Source: an uncultured Bacteroidales bacterium
GTDB taxonomy: Bacteria; Bacteroidota; Bacteroidia; Bacteroidales; Paludibacteraceae
Direction: 5' to 3'
Length of the DNA stretch: 11,338 nucleotides
Assembly (NCBI GenBank): GCA_903929065.1
Contig: CAIYTJ010000648.1
Location: forward strand, 1-11,338
Part shown: one piece after another, positions 1 to 8,582 of the stretch
How positions within the stretch are numbered: position 1 is the first letter of the stretch
Layout of the letters: each line of letters opens with the position of its first letter
Translations under genes and position numbers: made by a program
Notes under the pieces: generated by a model
What the model was told of the DNA's origin: nothing
The model's database searches: none
What the model saw: the letters and a program-made list of their open reading frames with translations, nothing else

Positions 1-2195
1 CAAAAATCAACGAATTAGGATTTATTGAAACTCCTTATCGTAAGGTTGCCGATTCTATGGTTGACACCACCGAAGCCGGAATTGAATATTTTACAGCAGA
101 AGAAGAAGAAAATTTAATCATTGCACAAGGAAATGCTCCGCTGAACGAAAAAGGTGGATTTATCCGTACGAAAGTAAAATCTCGTTTAGGTGCAGATTTT
201 CCTGTTGTTGCCCCTTCAGAAGTGAATTTGATGGATGTTTCTCCATCGCAGATTGCCTCTATCGCAGCTGCTTTGATTCCTTTCCTCGAACATGATGATG
301 CCAACCGTGCATTGATGGGTTCGAACATGATGCGCCAGGCAGTGCCATTGTTGCGTTGCGAAGCACCGATTGTAGGAACAGGTATTGAAGCTCAGTTAAT
401 TCAGGATTCCCGTACGCAGGTTACTGCCGAAGGCGAAGGAATTGTTGAATTTGTTGATGCAACTTGTATTAATATCCGTTACGACCGTACCGAAGAAGAA
501 GAATTTGTAAGCTTCGACACAGCCGTAAAAGAATATAAATTACCGAAATTCCAGAAAACCAACCAAAACACGACTATCGACTTACGTCCAATCGTGAAAA
601 AAGGTGACAGAGTTCATGCCGGTCAGATTATGACAGAAGGTTATGCTACTCAAAATGGTGAACTGGCAATCGGTAAAAACCTGAAAGTGGCGTTCATGCC
701 ATGGAAAGGTTACAATTTTGAGGATGCTATTGTAATCAACGAACGTGTGGTTCGTGAAGATGTTTTCACTTCAATACACGTTGTTGAACAATTGCTGGAC
801 GTTCGCGAAACAAAACGCGGAATTGAGGAGTTTACTTCGGATATTCCTAACGTGAGCGAAGAAGCTACCAAAGATTTGGACGAAAACGGTATAATCCGTA
901 TCGGTGCTCGCATCGAACCGGGCGATATCATTATCGGTAAAATTACTCCGAAAGGGGAATCAGATCCTTCACCGGAAGAAAAACTGCTTCGTGCCATCTT
1001 TGGTGACAAAGCGGGTGATGTAAAAGATGCTTCATTGAAAGCAACTCCATCATTATCGGGTGTGGTTATCGGCAAACGGTTATTCTCGAAAGCACAAAAG
1101 AACCGGAAATCAAAACTGGCTGACAAAGCTGTTCTTCCTCGCTTAGATGAAGAATTTGAAAATCAGGCAGCTATATTACGCAATACGTTGGTTGAGAAAC
1201 TGATTGTATTACTTGGCGATAAAACGTCTGCCGGTGTGAAAGATTTCTTAGGATCCGATATTATTTCCAGAAATTCAAAATTCACCGAAGATCGTCTTCG
1301 TGAAATTGATTATACAGCCATTCAGTTAAGCAAATGGACTACCGATTCGCACAAAAACGATTTGGTAAAACAGCTTATCATGAATTATCTGAGAAAATAC
1401 AAGGAATTGGATGCTCAGATTAAACGTCAGAAATTCAATATCACTATTGGTGACGAACTTCCAAACGGAATCGTACAAATAGCCAAAGTTTATATTGCCA
1501 AAAAACGTAAAATTCGTGTTGGTGATAAAATGGCGGGACGTCACGGTAACAAAGGTATCGTTTCGCGTATTGTACGTCAGGAAGATATGCCGTTCCTTGA
1601 AGATGGAACTCCGGTAGATATAGTATTGAATCCACTTGGTGTACCTTCGCGTATGAACCTTGGACAGATTTTCGAAACTGTACTTGGTTGGGCAGGAAAA
1701 GAATTGGGAGTGAAATTTGCAACTCCGATTTTTGATGGCGCAAATCTTGACGACCTGAATGCATGGACTGACAAAGCCGGTGTGCCAAATTATGGTAAAA
1801 CTTACTTATATGATGGTGGAACCGGTGAACGTTTCGACCAAACTGCAACGGTAGGTGTTATATACATGCTGAAGTTGGGTCACATGGTTGAAGATAAAAT
1901 GCACGCCCGTTCCATCGGACCATATTCGCTCATTACGCAACAGCCGCTTGGTGGTAAAGCACAATTCGGTGGTCAGCGTTTCGGGGAAATGGAAGTTTGG
2001 GCGCTCGAAGCATTTGGTGCTGCCCACATTTTGCAGGAAATTCTGACAGTGAAATCGGATGACGTTATGGGACGCGCCCGCACTTACGAAGCAATCGTGA
2101 AAGGCGATCCAATGCCAACACCGGGAATTCCGGAATCGCTCAATGTATTGTTGCACGAACTCCGCGGATTAGGGTTGAGCATTAATTTAGAATAG
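1..2195 (+). CDS. rpoB: DNA-directed RNA polymerase subunit beta, 3' part (5' end outside window)
   Basis: Beta subunit of RNA polymerase, which forms one half of the active-site cleft and binds template, product RNA and rifampicin. The frame is open from base 3 with no start codon: the first residues, KINELGFIETPYRKV, match the stretch just after the rifampicin pocket (about residue 597 in E. coli), so the internal ATG at 57 is not the start. About 730 residues are present; roughly 540 N-terminal ones, including the rifampicin-resistance cluster, lie outside. Visible landmarks are MGSNMMRQAVPLL from base 315, NFEDAI at 714-731 (the E. coli E813/D814 region), GDKMAGRHGNKG at 1521-1556 with the two conserved active-site lysines, and the C-terminal clamp segment EVWALEAFGAAHILQE, which packs against beta'. 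It ends LRGLGLSINLE, as expected for the family. rpoC follows after 145 bases and is presumably co-transcribed. No frameshift or missing key residue is seen. Confidence 0.98.
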   Translation, partial: KINELGFIETPYRKVADSMVDTTEAGIEYFTAEEEENLIIAQGNAPLNEKGGFIRTKVKSRLGADFPVVAPSEVNLMDVSPSQIASIAAALIPFLEHDDANRALMGSNMMRQAVPLLRCEAPIVGTGIEAQLIQDSRTQVTAEGEGIVEFVDATCINIRYDRTEEEEFVSFDTAVKEYKLPKFQKTNQNTTIDLRPIVKKGDRVHAGQIMTEGYATQNGELAIGKNLKVAFMPWKGYNFEDAIVINERVVREDVFTSIHVVEQLLDVRETKRGIEEFTSDIPNVSEEATKDLDENGIIRIGARIEPGDIIIGKITPKGESDPSPEEKLLRAIFGDKAGDVKDASLKATPSLSGVVIGKRLFSKAQKNRKSKLADKAVLPRLDEEFENQAAILRNTLVEKLIVLLGDKTSAGVKDFLGSDIISRNSKFTEDRLREIDYTAIQLSKWTTDSHKNDLVKQLIMNYLRKYKELDAQIKRQKFNITIGDELPNGIVQIAKVYIAKKRKIRVGDKMAGRHGNKGIVSRIVRQEDMPFLEDGTPVDIVLNPLGVPSRMNLGQIFETVLGWAGKELGVKFATPIFDGANLDDLNAWTDKAGVPNYGKTYLYDGGTGERFDQTATVGVIYMLKLGHMVEDKMHARSIGPYSLITQQPLGGKAQFGGQRFGEMEVWALEAFGAAHILQEILTVKSDDVMGRARTYEAIVKGDPMPTPGIPESLNVLLHELRGLGLSINLE

Positions 2196-2196
2196 A

Positions 2197-2269
2197 AGAC
2201 CCCTAAATCCCCCGACCTCACCCCAACCCTCTCCTTGAGGAGAGGGAGTAAGACCGGGACTTTAAGGCT
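2197..2269. repeat. Dispersed palindromic repeat-like element in the rpoB-rpoC gap
   Basis: A C-rich then G-rich block of 73 bases that differs sharply from the AT-rich sequence on its right. The centre is a perfect 8-bp stem, CCCTCTCC (2227-2234) and GGAGAGGG (2239-2246), with loop TTGA. Outer arms AGACCCCTAAATCCC (2197-2211) and GGGACTTTAAGGCT (2256-2269) are imperfect inverted copies. From memory, blocks of this type (CCCCTAAATCCCC... and CCCCAACCCTCTCC...) recur between genes in Bacteroidetes genomes, so I read it as a dispersed repeat or small palindromic element. Only one copy is in the window, so repetition is not shown here. No U-run follows the stem, so it is unlikely to act as a terminator. 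Confidence 0.6.
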
Positions 2270-2308
2270 AGTTTAATTTTCTAAATTATTTATCCCAATT
2301 GTCAATTT

Positions 2309-2329
2309 GTAAATTGTAAATTGTAAATT
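2309..2329. repeat. Three tandem copies of GTAAATT upstream of rpoC
   Basis: Three perfect, adjacent 7-bp units (2309-2315, 2316-2322, 2323-2329), preceded by a degenerate related unit. The array ends 11 bases before the rpoC ATG. It probably arose by slippage in AT-rich intergenic DNA. As mRNA it would be an A/U-rich unstructured leader, which suits translation initiation without a Shine-Dalgarno sequence; that role is inference. Confidence 0.8.
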
Positions 2330-2340
2330 CAAAAAAAGTT

Positions 2341-5300
2341 ATGGCTTTTAAAAATGATAATAAGATAAAGAGTAATTTTAATAAAATTTCGATCGGTCTT
2401 GCATCGCCCGAAGAAATATTAAAATTATCGAGTGGTGAGGTGTTGAAACCTGAAACCATTAATTATCGTACCTATAAACCTGAACGTGATGGGTTATTTT
2501 GCGAACGCATTTTCGGTCCTACCAAGGATTTTGAATGTCATTGCGGAAAATACAAACGCATCCGTTACAAAGGCATTGTCTGCGACCGTTGTGGTGTGGA
2601 AGTGACCGAGAAAAAAGTTCGTCGTGAACGCATGGGACACATCCAATTGGTGGTTCCGGTGGCTCACATTTGGTATTTCCGCTCGTTGCCGAACAAAATC
2701 GGTTACCTGCTCGGAATGCCGACTAAAAAACTTGATTCAATTATTTATTACGAAAAATATGTCATTATCCAGGCAGGTATTCTCGAAAACGGTGAAAACA
2801 TCGCATTAGGTGAATTACTTTCCGAAGATGAATATCTTGACATTCTGGAAGCACTTCCAAAAGAAAACCAATTGCTGGAAGACACCGACCCAAATAAGTT
2901 TATTGCTAAAATGGGTGCTGACGCTATTCATGACATGTTGAGCCGGTTGGATCTGGATGCTTTGTCATACGACCTGCGTCACAAAGCCAATACCGATACA
3001 TCACAACAACGTAAAAACGAAGCGTTGAAACGTCTGCAAATTGTAGAATCGTTCCGTGCTTCCCGTTTGCGCAACAAACCGGAATGGATGATTATCAAAA
3101 TCGTTCCTGTTATTCCGCCTGAATTGCGTCCGTTGGTTCCGTTAGATGGAGGCCGTTTTGCTACTTCCGATTTGAACGATTTGTATCGCCGTGTGATTAT
3201 CCGTAATAACCGTCTGAAACGACTAATTGAAATCAAAGCACCGGAAGTAATTCTGCGTAACGAAAAACGTATGCTTCAGGAAGCGGTGGATTCATTGTTC
3301 GACAATTCACGTAAATCGAGTGCCGTTAAAACTGACGCTAACCGTCCGTTGAAATCGCTTTCCGATTCGTTGAAAGGTAAACAAGGTCGTTTCCGTCAGA
3401 ACTTGTTAGGTAAACGTGTGGATTATTCGGCCCGTTCGGTAATCGTCGTTGGACCTGAATTAAAAATGCACGAATGCGGTTTGCCAAAAGATATGGCTGC
3501 CGAACTTTATAAACCGTTTGTTATCCGCAAACTGATTGAGCGCGGAATTGTAAAAACGGTAAAATCAGCGAAGAAAATCGTTGACCGCAAAGACCCGGTA
3601 ATCTGGGATATTTTAGAGTACGTGATGAAAGGTCATCCCGTATTACTAAACCGTGCTCCAACTTTGCACCGACTTGGTATTCAGGCTTTTCAGCCAAAAA
3701 TGATTGAAGGAAAAGCTATTCAGCTTCACCCGCTATCCTGTACGGCTTTCAATGCCGACTTTGACGGTGACCAAATGGCGGTTCACTTACCACTTGGTAA
3801 TGAAGCGGTTCTTGAAGCACAAATGTTGATGCTGGCTTCGCACAATATCTTAAATCCTGCCAATGGCGCTCCTATTACCGTTCCTTCGCAGGACATGGTT
3901 CTTGGTTTGTATTATATTACAAAACCACGTACAGGTGCTTTAGGCGAAGGACTTATTTTCTATTCGCCGGAAGAAGCAGAAATTGCTTACAACGAAAAGA
4001 AAGTAGCGCTTCACTCGTGGATTAAGGTGAAAACCAAAGATCTGAACGAAGAGGGTGAAATCGTTGATAAATTAATTGAAACAACCGTTGGACGTATTTT
4101 ATTCAATAAATGTGTTCCACCACAGGTTGGTTATATAAATGAATTGCTTTCCAAAAAATCATTGCGTGACATTATTGGTAACGTAATTGATATTTGCGGT
4201 GTTGCCCGTACGGCTGCTTTCCTTGATGATATTAAGGATTTAGGTTACAGCATGGCTTTCAAAGGTGGTTTATCGTTTAATTTGAATGACGTAATTATTC
4301 CACCTGAAAAAGACCAGTTGGTAAAAGAAGGTAACGCTGAAGTGGAAGAAATTCTGAATAACTATAACATGGGATTCATTACTTTCAACGAACGTTACAA
4401 TCAGATTATCGATACCTGGACACACGTTAACTCGAAATTGTCAAACATTTTGATGAAACAACTTTCGACCGACAACCAGGGATTCAACTCTGTGTATATG
4501 ATGTTGGATTCAGGTGCCCGTGGTTCGAAAGAACAGATTCGTCAGCTTTCCGGTATGCGTGGTTTGATGGCTAAACCCCAGAAATCAGGTGCCGAAGGCG
4601 GTCAGATTATTGAAAACCCGATTCTTTCGAACTTTAAAGAAGGTTTATCCGTATTGGAATACTTTATTTCAACCCACGGTGCTCGTAAAGGTTTGGCGGA
4701 TACGGCTTTGAAAACAGCTGATGCTGGTTACTTGACTCGTCGTTTGGTTGACGTTTCGCACGATGTGATTATCAATGAAGATGATTGCGGTACTTTACGT
4801 GGTTTGATTGCCACTGAAATGAAGAATAACGAAGAAGTGATTTCGTCACTTTACGAACGTATTCTGGGCCGTGTATCGGTTCATGATATTCAACATCCGC
4901 TTACCGGCGAATTGTTGGTTTCTTCAGGCGAACAAATTACCGAAACACATGCCCGTAAGATTCAGGATTCACCTATCGAACGCGTTGAAATCCGTTCGGT
5001 ATTGACCTGCGAATCGAAAAAAGGTGTTTGTGCAAAATGTTACGGACGTAACCTGGCAACCGGTAAAATGGTTCATATCGGTGAAGCTGTGGGCGTTATT
5101 GCTGCACAATCTATCGGTGAGCCGGGAACTCAGCTGACACTGCGTACGTTCCACGTCGGTGGTATCGCTTCAAACATTGCTGCTGAATCGAAAATTGTAT
5201 TGCGTTACGATGGTCGTCTTGAATTTGACGAACTTCGTACGGTTGATGCAGCTGACGATACCAATGTTACTCACCAGGTAGTTGTAAGCCGTTTGGCCGA

Positions 5301-6633
5301 AATGCGTGTGATTGACAAAAATACAGGAATTGCTCTTACCACTCAAAATATACCTTACGGTTCGAAATTATATGTAAAAGATGGCGATAACGGAACCAAA
5401 GGCCAGTTGGTCTGCGATTGGGATCCGTTTAATGCCGTAATTATTTCGGAAACAGATGGTAAAATTGAATTTGAAGACGTGGTTGAAAACCAGACATTCA
5501 AAACTGAAACCGACGAAGCAACCGGTTTACGCGAAAAAATTATTATTGAATCGAAAGATAAAAATAAAGTTCCAAGTGCACACATTGTTTCCAAAGATGG
5601 TTCTATCCTGCGTACATACAACTTACCGGTGGGTGCCCACCTGGTGTTGGATAACGGCGATAAAATCAAAACCGGTCAGATGTTGGTAAAAATTCCGCGT
5701 GCCGTAGGTAAAGCAGGTGATATTACTGGTGGTCTTCCACGTGTTACTGAATTATTCGAAGCCCGTAACCCATCCAATCCGGCAGTTGTAGCTGAAATTG
5801 ATGGTGAAGTGGAATTCGGAAAAATCAAACGTGGTAACCGCGAATTGTCGGTAACTTCTAAAACCGGTGAAATCAAGAAATATATGATTCCGCTGTCGAA
5901 ACAAATTCTGGTTCAGGAAAATGACTTCGTACGTGCCGGAACTCCGCTTTCGGATGGTGCTACCACTCCTTCGGATATTCTGTTGATTAAAGGACCTACT
6001 GCAGTTCAGGATTATATCGTGAATGAAGTTCAGGACGTTTACCGTCTGCAGGGTGTGAAAATCAACGATAAACACTTCGAAGTAATTGTTCGCCAGATGA
6101 TGCGTAAGGTAGAAATCCTTGAACAGGGCGATACCCGTTTCCTCGAAAAACAAATTGTTGACAAACATGAGTTTATGGAAGAAAACGATCGTATCTGGGG
6201 CAAAAAAATAATTCTGGACGCCGGCGATTCAACCACCCTGAAGCCGGGACAGATTATCACTCAACGTAAACTTCGTGACGAAAACAGTATGCTGAAACGC
6301 CGCGATATGAAGTTGATCGAAACACGCGACGCTATTGCCGCCACTTCGAACCAGATTTTACAGGGAATCACCCGTGCCGCTCTTCAAACCAACAGCTTTA
6401 TGTCGGCTGCTTCGTTCCAGGAAACTACCAAGGTTCTGAACGACGCTGCAATCAACGGAAAAGTGGACCGGTTGGAAGGTATGAAAGAAAACGTTATTTG
6501 CGGTCACCTGATTCCTGCCGGAACAGGCCAACGCGACTTCGACAAAATTGTGGTTTACTCGCGCGACGAGTACGACAAAAAAGTAGATGCCCGCCGCAAC
6601 GTGATCGACATGGAAGAACGGGAATCGGAATAA
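2341..6633 (+). CDS. rpoC: DNA-directed RNA polymerase subunit beta'
   Basis: Largest RNA polymerase subunit, carrying the catalytic magnesium site, clamp, bridge helix and trigger loop. It is complete at 1430 aa (E. coli has 1407). The N-terminal zinc ribbon has Cys66, 68, 81 and 84. The catalytic NADFDGD motif is at residues 471-477 with Asp473, 475 and 477 holding the metal. The bridge helix (GARGSKEQIRQLSGMRGLM) starts near residue 725. The second zinc site is Cys816, 890, 897 and 900. The trigger loop GEPGTQLTLRTFHVGG spans 926-941 and keeps the catalytic His938; Leu934 stands where E. coli has Met932. The long segment between trigger loop and C-terminus holds beta-rich domains (about 950-1130). 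The start is the ATG after AAAAAAAGTT, giving MAFKNDNKIK, with no Shine-Dalgarno. It lies in the rpoB operon and is followed within 26 bases by an intrinsic terminator. Confidence 0.99.
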   Translation: MAFKNDNKIKSNFNKISIGLASPEEILKLSSGEVLKPETINYRTYKPERDGLFCERIFGPTKDFECHCGKYKRIRYKGIVCDRCGVEVTEKKVRRERMGHIQLVVPVAHIWYFRSLPNKIGYLLGMPTKKLDSIIYYEKYVIIQAGILENGENIALGELLSEDEYLDILEALPKENQLLEDTDPNKFIAKMGADAIHDMLSRLDLDALSYDLRHKANTDTSQQRKNEALKRLQIVESFRASRLRNKPEWMIIKIVPVIPPELRPLVPLDGGRFATSDLNDLYRRVIIRNNRLKRLIEIKAPEVILRNEKRMLQEAVDSLFDNSRKSSAVKTDANRPLKSLSDSLKGKQGRFRQNLLGKRVDYSARSVIVVGPELKMHECGLPKDMAAELYKPFVIRKLIERGIVKTVKSAKKIVDRKDPVIWDILEYVMKGHPVLLNRAPTLHRLGIQAFQPKMIEGKAIQLHPLSCTAFNADFDGDQMAVHLPLGNEAVLEAQMLMLASHNILNPANGAPITVPSQDMVLGLYYITKPRTGALGEGLIFYSPEEAEIAYNEKKVALHSWIKVKTKDLNEEGEIVDKLIETTVGRILFNKCVPPQVGYINELLSKKSLRDIIGNVIDICGVARTAAFLDDIKDLGYSMAFKGGLSFNLNDVIIPPEKDQLVKEGNAEVEEILNNYNMGFITFNERYNQIIDTWTHVNSKLSNILMKQLSTDNQGFNSVYMMLDSGARGSKEQIRQLSGMRGLMAKPQKSGAEGGQIIENPILSNFKEGLSVLEYFISTHGARKGLADTALKTADAGYLTRRLVDVSHDVIINEDDCGTLRGLIATEMKNNEEVISSLYERILGRVSVHDIQHPLTGELLVSSGEQITETHARKIQDSPIERVEIRSVLTCESKKGVCAKCYGRNLATGKMVHIGEAVGVIAAQSIGEPGTQLTLRTFHVGGIASNIAAESKIVLRYDGRLEFDELRTVDAADDTNVTHQVVVSRLAEMRVIDKNTGIALTTQNIPYGSKLYVKDGDNGTKGQLVCDWDPFNAVIISETDGKIEFEDVVENQTFKTETDEATGLREKIIIESKDKNKVPSAHIVSKDGSILRTYNLPVGAHLVLDNGDKIKTGQMLVKIPRAVGKAGDITGGLPRVTELFEARNPSNPAVVAEIDGEVEFGKIKRGNRELSVTSKTGEIKKYMIPLSKQILVQENDFVRAGTPLSDGATTPSDILLIKGPTAVQDYIVNEVQDVYRLQGVKINDKHFEVIVRQMMRKVEILEQGDTRFLEKQIVDKHEFMEENDRIWGKKIILDAGDSTTLKPGQIITQRKLRDENSMLKRRDMKLIETRDAIAATSNQILQGITRAALQTNSFMSAASFQETTKVLNDAAINGKVDRLEGMKENVICGHLIPAGTGQRDFDKIVVYSRDEYDKKVDARRNVIDMEERESE

Positions 6634-6658
6634 TTAAAAATTCTGCTTATTAGTATAG

Positions 6659-6694
6659 AAACCGGATTGCTTTAGGACAGTCCGGTTTTTTTTT
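6659..6694 (+). terminator. Intrinsic terminator of the rpoBC operon
   Basis: Perfect 8-bp stem AAACCGGA (6659-6666) with TCCGGTTT (6681-6688), 14-base loop, and an uninterrupted run of nine T (6686-6694). It begins 25 bases after the rpoC stop, so rpoC is the last gene of the operon and the next gene needs its own promoter. Confidence 0.92.
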
Positions 6695-6704
6695 GTAAAA
6701 AGCT

Positions 6705-6796
6705 AACATAGTATCTTTAATACAACATTATGTACTATGTTTTCAACAAAAATACTCTGTGTTACAATGTAACTAAGTACAACTATGTGGTTGAAA
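6705..6796. promoter_or_regulatory. AT-rich spacer with clustered inverted repeats
   Basis: Three perfect dyads lie between the rpoC terminator and the next promoter: AACATAGTA (6705-6713) with TACTATGTT (6733-6741); GTTAC (6761-6765) with GTAAC (6769-6773); and TTTCAAC (6741-6747) with GTTGAAA (6790-6796), which encloses the second. ACTATGT occurs again at 6782-6788. They could be operator sites for the gene at 6925, the fold of a small RNA, or chance in AT-rich DNA. No promoter directly upstream of them is evident, so a function is not established. Confidence 0.35.
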
Positions 6797-6889
6797 AATA
6801 AGACATTTAATTATTCCTCTTACATAAACAACTGAAAATAATGGATGCCTGAAATGAAATATTACAGTTTATTCTTTCTTTTGCTTTTT

Positions 6890-6920
6890 TTGCATATTGA
6901 AAATCAATTTTCTATCTTTG
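6890..6920 (+). promoter_or_regulatory. Bacteroidetes-type promoter for the TPR/HTH gene
   Basis: TTG at 6890-6892, at the end of a T-run, is separated by 20 bases from TATCTTTG at 6913-6920, a full match to the TAnnTTTG -7 box read by the Bacteroidetes primary sigma factor. The box ends four bases before the ATG at 6925, so transcription should start at or within a few bases of that codon, giving a leaderless or nearly leaderless mRNA. Confidence 0.8.
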
Positions 6921-6924
6921 CACC

Positions 6925-8529
6925 ATGTTAAAATCATTTCTCCAAAACCTTTTTATACTATCTGCTGTAGTAGGCATATTTGCCTGCTCCCGACCGCCGC
7001 AGGAGCTGAAGACTGCCGAGAGCCTTATCGAAACGGCTCCCGACTCAGCATTACATATCCTCCAGCATCTCTCGCCCGACAAATACAAATCAGGCGAAAG
7101 CCGTGCTTTGTATGGGTTATTGATGATTCAAACGCTGGATAGGAAATTACTCCCGCTAAAACCGAAATCCCTGCTGGACTATTCCATCTCGTACTACGAG
7201 CAAAATCCCGAACCTGACCGTTTGGCATGCTGCTATTTCTTTAAAGGACGAACCTACAAATATGCTTTACAATATGAAAAGGCTACGATTTTTTATCTGA
7301 AAGCACTTGATGAGGCCAAAGGTTCAAAAAACTATTTATTGTTAGGTAGGATAAATTTTGATATGGGAGATATTTATAATATCCAAAAAGATTTTGGAGC
7401 AGCCCGAAAGAAATTTTATTTGGCATATACTTTGTTAAGAAAGAATAATTACCAGCCACAGACATTTTATTCTCTTTTATACATCGGACGTACATATCAT
7501 GAAAGCAAAGAATATAAAAAGGCTGAATCTTTTTACAAACAGATATTGCCCCATGCAAAAGATTCATTGCTGAAAGCTGCATTATATCAGGAAATAGGAT
7601 TGAATTTTTATGACTCAAAGATACCAGATTCTGCTTTATATTATTACAAGAAGATAATATCTTATCCATATATCGGTAATAACAGAGCAATTAGATATCA
7701 TTTACTTGCAAATGTCTATTATGATTTAAAAAATACAGATTCCGCATTTTATTATGCTAAGAATGCTTTTAGATATGAACCTACCATAAGGACTCAGCGA
7801 GAATGTTATAGAATTATGACTAACTGTGAATTTATCAGAGGAAATGTACAAAATGTAACATCATACATGAATAAGTATGTTAGGTTAGGAGATTCTTTAA
7901 ATATAATAGATGCTCAGACAAAGGGAAGTTACATAGAATCAAAACATAATACTGAATTGAAATATGTTAAAACACGTAACGGATTGTGGTATTCCCTTGG
8001 ATTTATAATATTAATTGTCGTTCTATCCTATATACTTTACACGCAATTGTATAAAAAATCTAAGAAAGAAAAAGAACAAATACACGAAAAGCATTTGTTA
8101 CAAAAAACCAATATGCATAAAGAAGTACTTGTGAATCACAGGGAAGTGTTGCAAAATAAGATCAAAGAACGAAAAAGTATGTTGGCGCCTGAACGAAAAA
8201 AAGCTGATCAAACCGGTAAAATTGCTATTGACCGGAAAGTCTACGAAGAACTCTTGCATATACACGATACGGAATATTTTTACGATGAGATGAATTCTGA
8301 GCTTAATAATCTGGTCAACAAACTAAATAAACTATATCCCACCCTTTCCCCACGTGAAATTATGTGGTGCTGTTTGTCTTTACTCCAGGTTTCCAGTACC
8401 GATATGTACATGCTATTAGATACCAATGTAGATAGTTTAAAGAAAATGAAGCAACGGTTGGCTCCTAAATTTAATTTAGCACTTGTATCTGAACTCGAAA
8501 ATTTCCTAATCAAACTAATTTCAGAATAA
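6925..8529 (+). CDS. Membrane-anchored TPR protein with C-terminal LuxR-like HTH (putative transcriptional regulator)
   Basis: A 534-aa protein. Residues 1-21 form a lipoprotein signal (hydrophobic stretch, then GIFAC with Cys21). Residues about 100-287 hold about five TPR units (near 100-132, 140-172, 180-212, 217-249, 257-287), rich in Tyr and Phe at packing positions. One transmembrane helix lies near 354-376 (WYSLGFIILIVVLSYILY), followed by KKSKKEKE, so by the positive-inside rule the TPRs are periplasmic and the C-terminus cytoplasmic. A charged coiled coil (about 377-430) leads to a helical C-terminus. There, LSPREIMWCCLSLL and the later VDSLKKMKQRL (about 474-512) resemble the helix-turn-helix of Bacteroidetes TPR regulators, though in divergent form. 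The likely role is a one-component signal-responsive regulator, acting by protein contact through the TPRs. The start is fixed by the lipobox, because no other in-frame ATG preserves it. Its own promoter and terminator isolate it as a single-gene unit. The ligand and targets are unknown. DNA binding is inferred from the fold pattern only. Confidence 0.8.
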   Translation: MLKSFLQNLFILSAVVGIFACSRPPQELKTAESLIETAPDSALHILQHLSPDKYKSGESRALYGLLMIQTLDRKLLPLKPKSLLDYSISYYEQNPEPDRLACCYFFKGRTYKYALQYEKATIFYLKALDEAKGSKNYLLLGRINFDMGDIYNIQKDFGAARKKFYLAYTLLRKNNYQPQTFYSLLYIGRTYHESKEYKKAESFYKQILPHAKDSLLKAALYQEIGLNFYDSKIPDSALYYYKKIISYPYIGNNRAIRYHLLANVYYDLKNTDSAFYYAKNAFRYEPTIRTQRECYRIMTNCEFIRGNVQNVTSYMNKYVRLGDSLNIIDAQTKGSYIESKHNTELKYVKTRNGLWYSLGFIILIVVLSYILYTQLYKKSKKEKEQIHEKHLLQKTNMHKEVLVNHREVLQNKIKERKSMLAPERKKADQTGKIAIDRKVYEELLHIHDTEYFYDEMNSELNNLVNKLNKLYPTLSPREIMWCCLSLLQVSSTDMYMLLDTNVDSLKKMKQRLAPKFNLALVSELENFLIKLISE

Positions 8530-8554
8530 ATACGTAACTAAATTTCAAATAAAA

Positions 8555-8574
8555 AAAACGGTTTTATCCGTTTT
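8555..8574 (+). terminator. First hairpin after the TPR/HTH gene
   Basis: AAAACGG (8555-8561) and CCGTTTT (8568-8574) pair perfectly around TTTTAT. The stem is flanked by an A-run before it and only four T at its end, so it is a weak terminator on the + strand and could equally act on the - strand. It sits nine bases ahead of a much stronger terminator. Confidence 0.5.
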
Positions 8575-8582
8575 AATCTGTT

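Noticed and set aside
710..1126. Long minus-strand reading frames across rpoB and rpoC (this one and several others up to 138 codons)
   Set aside because: They lie antisense to conserved genes, show no recognisable motifs and have no promoters; they are by-products of the codon use of the real genes.
57..2195. Treating the ATG at 57 as the rpoB start
   Set aside because: The same frame is open to base 3 and encodes conserved RpoB residues (GFIETPYRKV) before it; the true start is outside the window.
2227..2246. The GC-rich hairpin between rpoB and rpoC as a terminator
   Set aside because: The stem is strong but AGTAAGACC follows instead of a U-run, and termination here would cut off an essential gene.
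2302..2309. TCAATTTG as an internal promoter for rpoC
   Set aside because: It differs from TAnnTTTG at one position and no TTG lies about 19-21 bases upstream; rpoC is more likely read from the rpoB transcript.
6897..7142. An 81-codon frame starting at TTG 6897
   Set aside because: It begins upstream of the -7 box, overlaps the TPR/HTH gene in another frame and has no coding features.
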